Below are positions 45,926-56,957 of a DNA stretch of 64,000 bases, one piece after another. Source of the DNA: Bemisia tabaci (Eukaryota > Arthropoda > Insecta > Hemiptera > Aleyrodidae); contig NC_092800.1 in NCBI RefSeq assembly GCF_918797505.1, positions 27,612,914-27,676,913 on the forward strand, in the 5' to 3' direction. The notes under the pieces are model-generated. The model was not told the DNA's origin. It saw nothing but the letters and a program-made list of their open reading frames with translations, and made no database searches. The position numbers and the translations under genes are program-made. Each line of letters starts with the position of its first letter. Positions within the stretch are counted from its first letter, which is position 1.

Positions 45926-46292
45926 TCTGGACGCTCGTTGAAAAATGAGCTTTCTGGGTGCACTTGTCAGAACTCTATCAAAGCGAGAAAGCTGAGAGCC
46001 CCGAAGATGCAGGGCCTGAAGCTCAGAGCCGGGTTACTCGAGTTCAAGTTGAACCTTTTTTCTCTGTTTTGGTTTATGGGGCGGGGGGCGAGGTGATCCC
46101 CATTATTTACTGCCCGTCTACGCCGTGCAGCCACGTTCCGTATAAAAGTACCCAAGTTTGTACACTAGTGTAATTTTAATATTTGTCCGAAGACTCATTA
46201 TAAATTTTACAACATGGTGGTCGTAGCGCATGTCCACTCGTACAAAGTACCATTGCGTAACAAGTACCCATCTGTAATCTAGCAGGGCACAA

Positions 46293-46544
46293 CTGCCTTG
46301 CTAAGGAAAACGTCGTATGAACCATCAGGCGTTGCCAAACTTCCTTTGGTAAAACACGAATTTCCTGGTAAACTTCTGAATTTTTGTGTTCTAATTTTTC
46401 AGGCAATTTTGTTCCTTAATTTTACATAAGGTTCTTGAAAATTTCAAGGAAAAATATTCATAACTTTCCCCCAAATAAACGTTTTATCGACGGAAATTTG
46501 GCAACTCTCGAATGTTCATACGGCGTTCTTTCTTACCACGGCAG
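46293..46544. mobile_element. MITE, CTGCCGTGCTAAGG family, copy 5
   Basis: 252 bp, CTGCCTTGCTAAGGAAAACG to 'cggcgttctttcttaccacg'-gcag. A perfect ACAA lies on both sides (46289-46292 and 46545-46548), consistent with a 4-bp target duplication. Confidence 0.85.
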
Positions 46545-46548
46545 ACAA

Positions 46549-47539
46549 CGCATACGCGTATGCATGCCTGCTCGTTCCATAGGGAAGAAAGGAAAACAAG
46601 GGGGAAAAGCTCTAATACGTTCGCATGGATCGTATTCGATACATCAAACAGGTGAGATTGTATCGCTGTCGATTGGTTCAACATGTAAACATAGTCTCAA
46701 TAGTCAATTAAGGGGCTTAGAGGACAAGGCGGATAAGTGCACTTTTTGAAAAAAATTGAGATGTTAATGATTTCAAGTAAAACTGGTTATAGTGCATATC
46801 CTGTGAAAAATTTGCTTGTTTTTTCTTAAAACATGACTCGATATATTTGTGAAATTCACTGAGATTCTCCTTTTGAAAGGGCACAGAAAATTCAAAATAA
46901 TTACTTAAAAATAACTGTGATGGCTTGACCCTCAATATATTAAAATACGAGAAGAATAAACGACAGCATTGAAGATGGATTTTTTCTACAATAGTTCAGT
47001 TCAACTATAGATCTCTGTGAAAACTAGCCCAAACTACGCGAGGTCGGGTCAATCGATCGAAATTGGAAAAAAAAAAAAAAAAAAACTATTCTAGCAATCA
47101 AAATGATGTCAGAAGGAGGCTATCGTATAGACATTTTGTTCCCTAATAAGACTTTGTAGCGTTAATCTATTGTAAATATATTGGAATACAGCAGCTTTGC
47201 AAGATCACGTTTAAAAAAAAGAAAAAGAAAAAAAAAACTTAAAGTTTTTTCCTCTTTTGTTTTCCCTGAAAGTTTACAAATATAGCTATAATCGAACGAG
47301 TTTCCGATCAAATAAGCTCGTTTCATTTTAAGATAGCGATAGCCTCTCTGATATCAATGGGTCAAGTCGCCGTCTATGACTATGACGCTTATTATCGCGG
47401 ATGCATGAGATGTGGCCCTTGCTGCAATTGAAGGCGCTCACAACCAACCAGCTGGTTAAAGGAGCTGTGCCGTATCCTGTATCTGTTGGCACGGGCAAAG
47501 GCTAATCTGAAATTCATGCCCCCAAGTTTTCTAGGGGAG
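46549..47539. other. stretch without recognised genes
   Basis: AT-rich with A runs near 47068 and 47212. It ends at the insertion site of the LTR element. Confidence 0.4.
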
Positions 47540-47994
47540 TGTTGTGTGCCCCAACATGCCTATATCTATCTATACCAGCCTGGCGCCTGTCTCTCCTTTT
47601 CATCCTCTCAACCCCGCGCCAGGCACCTCCCTTGTCCGCGATTCCGCGACCTCGGAACTCCCGTTAGCCCGGTACCGCCTGGCACGGATGATTCCCTACC
47701 TGTTTCTTTCCCGGCTTTCCCTTCATCATGATCATCCCCTTGAACAGCAACCAGGAGACAGTAGACCACACTCTGATTTTGGCATCGCTAGGGCCACCAC
47801 GCCGCGCCGGGATCGCGACCTCCTGACATAGTCACATAGCAGTTAGATTTGTTGTCACCTCACTGTACGCCTATCGACTTATACATAGTTTGTACCCACG
47901 ATACCTGTAGTTGTCTTTTCGTTCATTCATCATACCCATATTCGGTACCACCACGGTACACCTACGTACACTGGCCCAGCACCAGAACATTACA
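47540..47994 (+). repeat. 5' LTR
   Basis: 455 bp, TGTTGTGTGCCCC... to ...GAACATTACA. No obvious AATAAA was seen. Open frames across it are shadows. Confidence 0.93.
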
Positions 47995-47995
47995 G

Positions 47996-48006
47996 TGGCG
48001 CAGTCG
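47996..48006 (+). promoter_or_regulatory. primer-binding site, tRNA-Ser type
   Basis: TGGCGCAGTCG, one base after the LTR. It is complementary to a tRNA 3' end CGACTGC-G-CCA, the acceptor end of insect tRNA-Ser, the primer used by several gypsy-group elements. Confidence 0.75.
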
Positions 48007-48242
48007 GTAAAAGAACTACTCCCTTGAAAAGAACTCTCCCAACCATTCTGGCAGTCGTCTGGCAGTCGAAAAGAGGATGAGAAGACGGACATCCGAGCAC
48101 TTCGCCTATTTTCTGGACATACTTCCATCAGGACTGCATCGTCGCGAAGTTTATCGAAACTAAACATTTTCTGGATACACTACGGCCAAGACCACACCGC
48201 CCAAAGTTCAACGTTTCAAAGCTCATCGAAATTTTGTGCAAC

Positions 48243-51200
48243 ATGTGTAATTTAGAAAACCCATCGCATTTTCTAAGTGTTATTCTTCCCTCGTTTTCCG
48301 GTGGTGACAGACACAATTATGGCGAATTCGTTGAATCATGTGAAACTATCATTTATTTTACCAAGCCTTTGCTTCGAGAGCAAGTAGTCTCTCAAATTTT
48401 AATTCCAAAATTAGCTTCAAATCTTAGCCATAAATTAAACGCAAATTCCATCAATTCTTGGGAAACTCTCAAGCATGCTTTAATTTACAACTTTCAGAGT
48501 GATTTAAAGTCTAAGTTACGGGAAAATTTTGGTAAGTACTGTCCGCAGTGTCAAACTACAGAACATAATCATTTAAATTGTAAAATTTGGGTAAGTCTGA
48601 ATGTAGACACTATCTCTGATGCTAAACCTCCTTGTGCATTCTCCACGGATGAACCTCAATATTGTCTAAGATTAATAGAAATGGTTTCTCCCAGAATTTC
48701 AAAACTTACTGAAAACGAATATGATTTCTTAATTAGTGTATTTAATTTCGTCAAAAACGCCCTTTCCGAGCAAGCTGCAGTATGCTTCTTTCTAGTCATA
48801 AGTGAAAAGTTACCTCCAGTTATTAAAAATAAAATTCCAGAAGACTCATTTGAAAATTTAGAAACTTTTATGGAGACTCTGAACAAGCAGAAGCAAAAGA
48901 AAACATCTTCAATTTCTAACTCAAAATTCGCATATCCAAATAGGAATGTAGGATTTTTATCAAGCTACAAATATGATTCAAATCTCGATCAACTTTCAAA
49001 TTCCATTTCCAACTGTACTTCTATTTTTGTTCCTGAATCAAATTTTACATCAAATCCTGATTCTTTTTCTTTCGAAACTCCAGATCATCGATTAAATCCT
49101 GATTCAAATTTTAAAACTACTTTTAAGTCGATCACTTCCTCAAATTCAAATTTTCATTCTAGTTTTAAGTCAAGTCGTTATTCAAACCCTGATTCAAATT
49201 CTCATACGAATTTTGATAGTATTAATTCAAATTCTCCTTCAAACTTTGGATCAAATTCTGATACAGATATTGAACCTAGTCTTAAGTCAAAAAAGATTTT
49301 AAATTCTAATAATTTGAGGTCTTTGAACTCGCACTCAAATTCTCAATCTAGTTTTAAGTCAAATTCGCCTTCAAATCCTCATGATCAGTCGCCGAACTCT
49401 GATTCACATTCAAATTCTAACTCTAGTTTTAAGTCAAAATCTGCTTCAAATCCTAATGATTTCAAGCCAAATGCTCATTCGCATTCATATTCTTACTCTA
49501 GTTTTAAGTCAACATCTCCTTCAAATCCTCATCATATCGAGCCGAATTCTGATTCGCTTCATTCAAATTCTTACTCTAGTTTTAAGTCCAAATCTCTCTC
49601 AAATCCTCATGATATTTCTTCGAATTCTGATTCGCTTCATTCAAATTCTTACTCTAGTTTTAAGTCCAAATCTCTCTCAAATCATCATGATACTTCTTCG
49701 AATTCATATTCAAATTCTCACTCTAGTTTTAAGTCAAAATCTGCTTCAAATTCTAACGATTTCAAGCCGAATCCTCATTCACAGTCAAATTTTAACTCTA
49801 GTTTTAAGTCAAACTCTCCTTCAAATCCTCATGATATTAGGCCGTACTCCGAATCGCATTCAAATTCTGACTGTAATGTTAAGTCTAGTTTTACTTCAGA
49901 TCCTCCTGAATCGGATCCCACATCTAAAGAAGGTCAAAAACTCCCTTCTAATAATTTTAATGTTAATCTTAAGGAAAATCGAAATCAAAATAATTCTAAT
50001 CAAATCAAAACTCTTAGTTTTAAGCAAACGTTGCATCAAACTTCATTGTCCGAAGATTCTTGCAAACGTACATTTAGTACTACTAGGCATAGCATAGATA
50101 ATCATAGTATCGATAAGCATAGTATTGATAATCTTTCCAATACTCTGAACTTATCTGAAAATACTACTTCTTCGCCTGATCCTTCGATCGATTCAAGCAC
50201 TACTTCCATGTGTCCCAACTTTAACCTTAGACCTACAGATTCTACCTTTGAACTCACCAAGTCATTGTTAAATCCTGATCTTAAATCTTCTATGAACAAC
50301 TCAAGGTCATTACATTTAGATTCTAGCTCAAATTATGTTCATGAAAATCAAAATTTTCTCAAACCTGTGTACTCTGAAATTTCCTCTTCTGCTTCAAAAT
50401 CTTCTATTAGCCATTCATCAAATAGTGACACTTTCAACTCTTCTAACGTTCATCCTGTTACTTCAGACTCTAAAACATACGTTCTTGACAATCGAAATTT
50501 ATTAACTACATTTTTCCCAAATTTAAAGATAAAACATTCAAAAAGCAAAAATACTAACTCGCGTTCAAGTCGCATACATCATGATATTCAACAGCACCCA
50601 AGTTATCGTTCCCCTTCAAAATTCGGTAATCAGCAAAACTCAAGCTCGTTATATTTTTCTTATTGTAATTTTATCCCAAAATCTGATATCAACGTTCGAT
50701 TTAATCACCATCCGAATAACCTTCAAAAATCTGAAAATCAACGCTTTAAAGATAAAAGTAACAAGAACTACAGTCCAAATTTGTATTTTCAACCATACAA
50801 TTTAATCAAAAATTTTCAGAGCAATTCTGTCCCCAATCATCAATCCAAACAATTTCAAAACAAAATACAGTCTAACTCCAAAAATTATGTTAGTTCCGAG
50901 GCTAAAAATAATCGCTCTGAAAACCGAGGAAGGACTTCAAAAAATAAATCGCCTAATTCACATCCATCACAAAAATCGACAAAAAAGTCGCTCCCAAAAC
51001 CGCAACACACTGGTAAAATTAAAGATGAAGTGTTAACTAAAACGCCCATAGTTTCCTCTCCTAACAATCTTAAATCCAATAAAACCACAAGCGAACATTC
51101 TCTCGATAAATCAAAGTGTAATTCATGTTCTAACATCAAAATTAAATTAGATCCAGCCATATTCATTTTCTCAGCTCTTTTTCTAAGCGAGTCCGTTTTC

Positions 51201-51473
51201 ATCACCACGCTACTGCACTTACTTCTGATCCTTCATTTTCTCCAAGATTCTGTTAAAATCTCTGACAACACTGTTTTTAAGAAACTTTTAAACATGCTCT
51301 CCAACCTACCCTTTAAACTGCTCACAAAATTGCACTCATTCCCTAAATTTCACTCGGCAAATTTCAACGTAAAAAATCATCACCCAGCTACGAACGAACA
51401 TAAAAATGAAAACCCCAATTACATTCGAAAAAGTAATCAGCGATCTTCAACCTGCGTTTCTCACTCACATTAA
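48243..51473 (+). CDS. Gag-like protein with zinc knuckle and long Ser/Asn-rich repeats, 1076 aa
   Basis: The first ATG is at 48243; the frame is open upstream to 48234, but that codon is TTG. Residues 6-95 have the gypsy Gag pattern: LPSFSGGDRHNYGEFVESC, then helices with a SWETLKHAL-type motif. A CCHC zinc knuckle (C100-x2-C103-x4-H108-x4-C113) follows directly; this motif binds RNA in Gag nucleocapsid domains. Residues about 120-225 form another helical segment. Residues about 265-560 are 25-28-residue repeats of the type SNSYSSFKSKSLSNPHD, encoded by 75-84-bp DNA repeats. The next 400 residues remain rich in Ser, Asn and Lys. A hydrophobic segment near 970-1000 could span a membrane or form a helix. 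It ends about 240 bp before the 3' LTR. It likely forms particles around the element's RNA. The knuckle lies unusually far N-terminal. Confidence 0.85.
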   Translation: MCNLENPSHFLSVILPSFSGGDRHNYGEFVESCETIIYFTKPLLREQVVSQILIPKLASNLSHKLNANSINSWETLKHALIYNFQSDLKSKLRENFGKYCPQCQTTEHNHLNCKIWVSLNVDTISDAKPPCAFSTDEPQYCLRLIEMVSPRISKLTENEYDFLISVFNFVKNALSEQAAVCFFLVISEKLPPVIKNKIPEDSFENLETFMETLNKQKQKKTSSISNSKFAYPNRNVGFLSSYKYDSNLDQLSNSISNCTSIFVPESNFTSNPDSFSFETPDHRLNPDSNFKTTFKSITSSNSNFHSSFKSSRYSNPDSNSHTNFDSINSNSPSNFGSNSDTDIEPSLKSKKILNSNNLRSLNSHSNSQSSFKSNSPSNPHDQSPNSDSHSNSNSSFKSKSASNPNDFKPNAHSHSYSYSSFKSTSPSNPHHIEPNSDSLHSNSYSSFKSKSLSNPHDISSNSDSLHSNSYSSFKSKSLSNHHDTSSNSYSNSHSSFKSKSASNSNDFKPNPHSQSNFNSSFKSNSPSNPHDIRPYSESHSNSDCNVKSSFTSDPPESDPTSKEGQKLPSNNFNVNLKENRNQNNSNQIKTLSFKQTLHQTSLSEDSCKRTFSTTRHSIDNHSIDKHSIDNLSNTLNLSENTTSSPDPSIDSSTTSMCPNFNLRPTDSTFELTKSLLNPDLKSSMNNSRSLHLDSSSNYVHENQNFLKPVYSEISSSASKSSISHSSNSDTFNSSNVHPVTSDSKTYVLDNRNLLTTFFPNLKIKHSKSKNTNSRSSRIHHDIQQHPSYRSPSKFGNQQNSSSLYFSYCNFIPKSDINVRFNHHPNNLQKSENQRFKDKSNKNYSPNLYFQPYNLIKNFQSNSVPNHQSKQFQNKIQSNSKNYVSSEAKNNRSENRGRTSKNKSPNSHPSQKSTKKSLPKPQHTGKIKDEVLTKTPIVSSPNNLKSNKTTSEHSLDKSKCNSCSNIKIKLDPAIFIFSALFLSESVFITTLLHLLLILHFLQDSVKISDNTVFKKLLNMLSNLPFKLLTKLHSFPKFHSANFNVKNHHPATNEHKNENPNYIRKSNQRSSTCVSHSH

Positions 51474-51705
51474 TTCGTCTTCATTTCAATTCAACATACA
51501 TTACATTTCTTCTGTTTTCTCCAAACTATCTCCTTACGTCTATATCTACATTCTACTTTCTTTAATATTCTCTAAATTACCTCCATCATTCATGTATTCT
51601 ATACTACCTCTTCATTTTTCAATTATCCAATTTCCTTTAAAAAAAAAAAAAAAAAAAAAAAAATTTAAATTTCTTCGAAATTTTAATTTTTTTTTTTTCT
51701 CACAT

Positions 51706-51716
51706 GGAGGGAGGAG
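51706..51716 (+). promoter_or_regulatory. polypurine tract
   Basis: GGAGGGAGGAG directly before the 3' LTR, the expected plus-strand primer. It is preceded by A and T runs. Confidence 0.8.
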
Positions 51717-52171
51717 TGTTGTGTGCCCCAACATGCCTATATCTATCTATACCAGCCTGGCGCCTGTCTCTCCTTTTCATCCTCTCAACCCCGCGCCAGG
51801 CACCTCCCTTGTCCGCGATTCCGCGACCTCGGAACTCCCGTTAGCCCGGTACCGCCTGGCACGGATGATTCCCTACCTGTTTCTTTCCCGGCTTTCCCTT
51901 CATCATGATCATCCCCTTGAACAGCAACCAGGAGACAGTAGACCACACTCTGATTTTGGCATCGCTAGGGCCACCACGCCGCGCCGGGATCGCGACCTCC
52001 TGACATAGTCACATAGCAGTTAGATTTGTTGTCACCTCACTGTACGCCTATCGACTTATACATAGTTTGTACCCACGATACCTGTAGTTGTCTTTTCGTT
52101 CATTCATCATACCCATATTCGGTACCACCACGGTACACCTACGTACACTGGCCCAGCACCAGAACATTACA
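51717..52171 (+). repeat. 3' LTR
   Basis: 455 bp; no difference from the 5' LTR was found by eye. Confidence 0.93.
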
Positions 52172-52427
52172 GGAGGTCGGATGCGCCCCTAAATCAATGA
52201 ATAATTTCATTCGTAGGAAATCAATGCGTGACGTAAAGAGAAAGATGAGATGAAAAAGTAAAGCGAGGGAAAATTTTTGCAGATAAGTAAGATAACAGAA
52301 CTCGAGAAATAGTTGAGATCGCACAGTCAACTGTTCTTATCCAAGATAATTTCGGAGACCCTGGCGCTATCGATGATGATAAACTGAAAATTCCGAGTGG
52401 TTTGCTTACAAGTGTTTTAATGTAAAA

Positions 52428-52440
52428 CACGTGACACGTG
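52428..52440. promoter_or_regulatory. paired E-box CACGTGACACGTG
   Basis: Two perfect CACGTG hexamers separated by one base, a possible bHLH site. No gene start is confirmed nearby; it lies about 610 bp upstream of the long hairpin. Confidence 0.35.
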
Positions 52441-52855
52441 CAATGAATCTGGTTAATTTTACCTCAGGAGTGGCTGCGATTAGTATAGTATGTACTTTTA
52501 AGTTCACTCGTTCAAGTTACCGACCTTTTTAACATTTATTTTTCATGTTATCTTTTTTAACGATTTATCCATCGCTTGTTGGCGCGTATACGTAGTATAC
52601 CGCCTTTGCGATCGTTTCGAACCCTGCTCGATACAATAACCGAGTCCCTTAGTTCCTTACCGAAAAGTGACTACCGCGAACTTCTCAGATTTTCCAAAGC
52701 GTGTAAAAAGTTTATTTATCCGTCAATAATTATGATTTAAAGTTGTTTCTCATTCTGGGGGTCTCTAGTTTATGTGCAGTGAATACCAAGAGTCTACGTT
52801 ACTTGGTTTTTTTAAAAAAAGCCTAAGAATGCGACGCGCTGATTTAAAATATGCA

Positions 52856-52863
52856 TATATAAG
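52856..52863 (+). promoter_or_regulatory. TATA-like box upstream of the long hairpin
   Basis: TATATAAG about 190 bp before the hairpin at 53054. No clear initiator was seen, so this is tentative. Confidence 0.25.
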
Positions 52864-53053
52864 CAGAATCAAGCGAACTGATTCGAGGATGGTTGAGCAG
52901 GTCGGCACTCTCGGAATGAGAATTTAACTCCTCCGTTTTGTTCAAAACGTTGCTTTGACAGATCTGTAACCTCGGTTATACTTTGCAAAAGTTGGTACCC
53001 GTGCTCTGATAGTGCAGTTCATCTGACAACATTGTCAGTGTCAGCTGATAAAA

Positions 53054-53283
53054 TGTATATTTTCACATAAGAGGTTAATAAAAGTTTTCAGTCAGTCTTT
53101 GACATCTATTGATAATTGTTTTGGTATTTATTTATAATTACTACGTAATTATATATTTTTCTTAGTTTTTAATAAGAAAAATATATCATTACGTAGTAAT
53201 TATAAATAAATACCAAAACAATTATCAATAGATGTCAAAGACTGACTGAAAACTTTTATTAACCTCTTATGTGAAAATATACA
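53054..53283. repeat. near-perfect long hairpin, 111-bp arms
   Basis: Arms 53054-53164 and 53173-53283 are reverse complements with one mismatch and no gap by eye, around an 8-nt loop. If transcribed, it would give a dsRNA suitable for Dicer-2, the structure of insect hairpin-RNA (endo-siRNA) genes. Alternatives are a foldback MITE, a recent inverted duplication or an assembly or snap-back artefact. No terminal motif shared with the MITE families here was found. Confidence 0.85.
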
Positions 53284-56200
53284 GTGCAATCTGTGTAAGT
53301 GCAATCTGTGATGAGCCTCGAGACTCATTAGACCATTAGTTAAACGTGGCTCATACAGGAATCCACTTACCCCTCTCTTCCCCACGCTCCTGATCACTGC
53401 GTCGGCGTCTCGACGAACAATAGCTAATGACGGTCGCCAAGCGAGGCCGGGATCCTCAGCCCCTCGCCCAATTACTTACGCTTCATTAACCATTTCACCG
53501 TCACGCTAGGATTCGTCCAATTTTCAAAAAAAATTGTTTCGCGAGTTTTTAGCAATTTTTTCCTTACTCTCCGTTAAAACACGAATTAAAAGAGGTCTCA
53601 TTCATAAAAATCGGCAAAATAGAAGAGAAGTTACAGTATTCGAAATCCGAAGAAATCAACAAAACTTCTCCAAACAAAAAATAAAATGAAGGGGGAAAAA
53701 AAGAAATGTATAAATTACAATTTAATATGATTGACCTCAGAATGTGACAAGCAATTCAATTATAAAAAGGAGAAAAAATTGAGTGAAATTACAAAAAATT
53801 AGCCTCTTGCAAGGGGCTTCCTTGTATGAATTTTGACCTGAAGCCAAGTAAATCCCGTTATATTATTAAAACGAAATTGACTCCATAGTTTAATGCCTTA
53901 GTTTCTTGAATACGATTATTTTAAGCACTCGAAAATTTATACCAGCAATTTTACCCATGGGGTGATTTCCTGAGAGCTGATAATATCACGAATTTCTCAT
54001 AGAGCCCTTCAAAAATGGCTTGCTTTTTGGGCAGCCGATTCGGCCATCAAACCGGGTTTAAATGGAAGCTGATAATAACACAAAGCTCTGAGAAAAATTT
54101 TGAGATGAGTATAGGAACGGTTTGTAAATTACGAGGAGAGGCGGGCATTCTGTTCAGCATATCGATACATAAGTATTTTCATACGTAGAATTTAATTTTC
54201 ACGTCAGGGAGTCGACATATTTTGATTTTTTCGATTTTATACGGAAAATTTATGGTTTTTCGTGATTGAAATTACTTACAATTGTTTCATGAAAAATGAA
54301 TGCACCCAAAATGACTATAGCATTTTGACTTTCACATACGTGCACTCACTAAATTGATTGGTAAATTCAAAGAGTGGGTACATCGACCTGGTATATCAAG
54401 TTTCTGCGATTTTTTACGGCAAATCGGTAGATTTTCGGGATGTGGATTGCTTACTTTCAATTCATGAATGAATAAAGCATGGACATGGTTGAGCTTCTTT
54501 GCATGAAAAGACGTTTAAAATAACAAAATCAAGACATATTTAATACAATTGCATTTATATCGAGTCAATTTCTTTTCAATAATATAACGGGATTTATAAT
54601 ACCGGTGATTTGGGTATTTTAGCCCCAAAATACCTTTAAATCGACTTTATCTTTTAGGAGTTCGACAGAATTTTTCCTTTCTTCGCTTAAATTTTTCCGT
54701 AGCACTTTTCTTCAAGAATCTGATAAGATTTTGCTTGAGGCAGATCAAAAAACTTAAATTTGTTCGAATAGCTTTCTAGATTCACAATACACGGTCTCGT
54801 CAAGGTGCGTCGTTGACCTTGCAGTGTTGGATCGTGAATTCTCTTGTTGTGCTGCTTGCCTTTTTTGAAATCTCTGTAAATGAAACCTAAAGGGGTTGAT
54901 ATGTGCGAGTTAATGACGCGCCTTATCAACACATTGTGTTGGAGCTCACTGCTTGTTTTTAAGGTACCCTTATTAACAATTCATTCTTTTTTAAAATAAT
55001 GTTCAATTGGTTTAAATTTTCAATATTTTTTTTCAATGATATATCAGTTTTTTTTCTTGCATTCACGTGTTTCACTGTCTTTTTTACTCAATCTATTTAA
55101 CTCAGATGAATGAGATCAAAGGAACAGTGTATATTGCTATCGCATATAGGTATTTTTAATCATTGATTAAAAAAAATTTGAATGCATTTTGGGTTCTAAG
55201 AGACCATTTTCATCAAAGCACGAAAAAACTTAAGAATAATATCATTTAACCGAAGTAAGCTCATATATTTGCAGTATAACTAGGCCATGAGAACGGGCCC
55301 AACAAACATACGTATAAAATGTTATTACACCAAAATCGTTTAAATGGAATGATATAGGTGCTGTAGAAGTATAACAGCAACTGGAATTAAATAAAAAGGA
55401 ACCATCTCCTTTGTGACATTGTTCTCGTCATGAATGTGTTCTCATTGGCCTCAAAGTCAGGTTGAGATTGATAAGTCCTTTCAGATTTAATTGGACGGTG
55501 AAATTCCCAAACCCCGATCTCGTTTGTAGTTTTTCAAAATTTCCGCTGCCTTTTTCTCAGGGAAGACACATCAATATTCTTCCTTGAAGTTTTCATGACA
55601 TTCGCTTTGTGCAGAGGTGACAAATCACGGAAGTTCAAAATAATTGACTTTCAGTAGTTTTCCATTTAAAAATGAAGTAGGACAAGGAGTCTGAATCGTT
55701 GCACACGCGGTTTGTTTCACCATCGATATACGTTCAAATATTTGTATCTTTAAGTCCGTCGTAATTTGTTGGCGAGAGTACCAAATCACGTATTCCGGAT
55801 TGCAGCGTTGCAAATATCTGTCACATTTTACTTTTCCGAAAAAAGCCTGATCATTGTTTTCGTACAGAGTTTTGTTTGATTTTTGCTTGTTAATTCAGCG
55901 ATATTCTTTGAAAATTTCGTGAAAAATAATTTTTTGAAAAGTGCGTGGACTAGTATTCTATCAGAGAAATGAAGTAGGTATAGTTGGTAATTATCAAATA
56001 TCACAATCGATATGAGAGATTTGGTAGTTTTCCTATCAAATTGGAGTACTGGACTAAATTTTGCGATTAGGAGCTACTATTTCTGGTTCTCCCGTAAAAT
56101 GACTTATTTGCGTGGGAAAACAAGTGGCACGTACGCTGTTTCTAAATTGAGCCAGGAAACGTTGTTTCCTATCGCAAAATTTAGTTAAATTGGTCTTTTA

Positions 56201-56411
56201 CATGTAAGTTGGAAAATGCGCAGGCACCTAGAAACCATCCTTAAATATATCTACATTTTGCTGTCGATTTCATGTCTAAACATTCCGTTTAGAGCATTTA
56301 GTCTCAGGCAGAAACCATTATAGACAATACTTTCTGCATGTAAACAGAAAGCACTCGCTAATAATTCGATATTCTTAAGAAGCCTATTCAGCCTTTACCT
56401 CAACTGGATAT
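53284..56411. other. 3-kb AT-rich stretch, no gene recognised
   Basis: Only weak internal similarities were seen, for example between 54200-54310 and 54370-54490 (gattttt-acggaaaat type phrases). Confidence 0.45.
55510..55760. repeat. diverged relative of the 62687 MITE
   Basis: Shared order of motifs with 62687-62956: a ccgcctct/ccgctgcctt phrase, a tttgtgcagag/cgcacagagc phrase and 'agttttccatttaaaaa'. The ends are decayed. Confidence 0.4.
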
Positions 56412-56478
56412 TAACGTAGGTATAAGGGTAGTTATTTCTTCTCTTTTTACAATGAAAATTAGAAGAAAGTGATAAATA

Positions 56479-56619
56479 ATGACGCGTCGTCTAAGTGTCG
56501 CAGCGATATTAGCGTTCGTCCTGGCAGCGAGGGTCGGCAGGGCGGTCAAGATATCTTCGCAGTTTGACGCGCCTTCAATCCGGCGGACCTGCAACATGCT
56601 TACACCCGTGGTCAAATAG
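56479..56619 (+). CDS. possible secreted micropeptide, copy 1 (46 aa)
   Basis: The frame starts MTRRLSVAAILAFVLAARVG and continues RAVKISSQFDAPSIRRTC to a TAG stop. A basic N-terminus, a hydrophobic core (residues 5-17) and small residues at 20-22 resemble a signal peptide. The ATG and frame are kept in the two duplicate copies. The opposite strand is also open over the same bases (56400-56711, no ATG start), so the coding strand is uncertain. No family is recognised. Confidence 0.3.
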   Translation: MTRRLSVAAILAFVLAARVGRAVKISSQFDAPSIRRTCNMLTPVVK

Positions 56620-56957
56620 TTGTATGTCACGCCTGCCGTTAACGAACTTAAATATCGATGGTTCCACGCGAAAAGGAGCTGATTTTCCTCGATTGCAAGG
56701 TTGCAAACCACGGTTAATGCTTCACTTTCATTTATTTTTTTTGAATTATAGGCACAGATTCTATGAAAAAATTACAAAAATTTCAGGAACGATTTTAATT
56801 GAAATCACGGGAAATTTCGTCGCGATATTATATTTAGTCCTATTTTATTTTTTTTCTTTTTCCCGAAAAAAACCATGGTCCTAGATTTTATAACGTAGGT
56901 ATTAGGGTAGTTATGTTTTCTCTTTTTACAATGAAAATTAGAAGACAGTCATAGATA

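Larger units (their letters stand above)
47540..52171 (+). mobile_element. LTR retroelement carrying only a Gag-like gene
   Basis: 4,632 bp. Two 455-bp LTRs (TG...CA), identical by eye, flank a 3.7-kb interior. The flanking GGAG at 47536-47539 and 52172-52175 is a 4-bp target duplication, as in Ty3/Gypsy-type elements. A primer-binding site matching the 3' end of tRNA-Ser follows the 5' LTR, and a purine tract precedes the 3' LTR. The single long frame encodes a Gag-like protein; no protease, reverse transcriptase, RNase H or integrase is present, so it must borrow these. This layout matches elements called TR-GAG in plants. Identical LTRs and an intact frame suggest recent insertion. Confidence 0.92.

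Noticed and set aside
47544..47831. 95-codon frame repeated in both LTRs
   Set aside because: It lies wholly within the LTR and is duplicated only because the LTRs are. Nothing in its translation suggests a protein.
48234..48242. Upstream extension of the Gag-like frame
   Set aside because: The codon at 48234 is TTG; the first ATG is at 48243 and is the likely start in a eukaryote.
49381..50097. 238-codon frame overlapping the Gag-like frame
   Set aside because: It is a +1 shadow of the repetitive Ser/Asn region, Leu/Ile-rich only because of shifted TCA/AAT codons.
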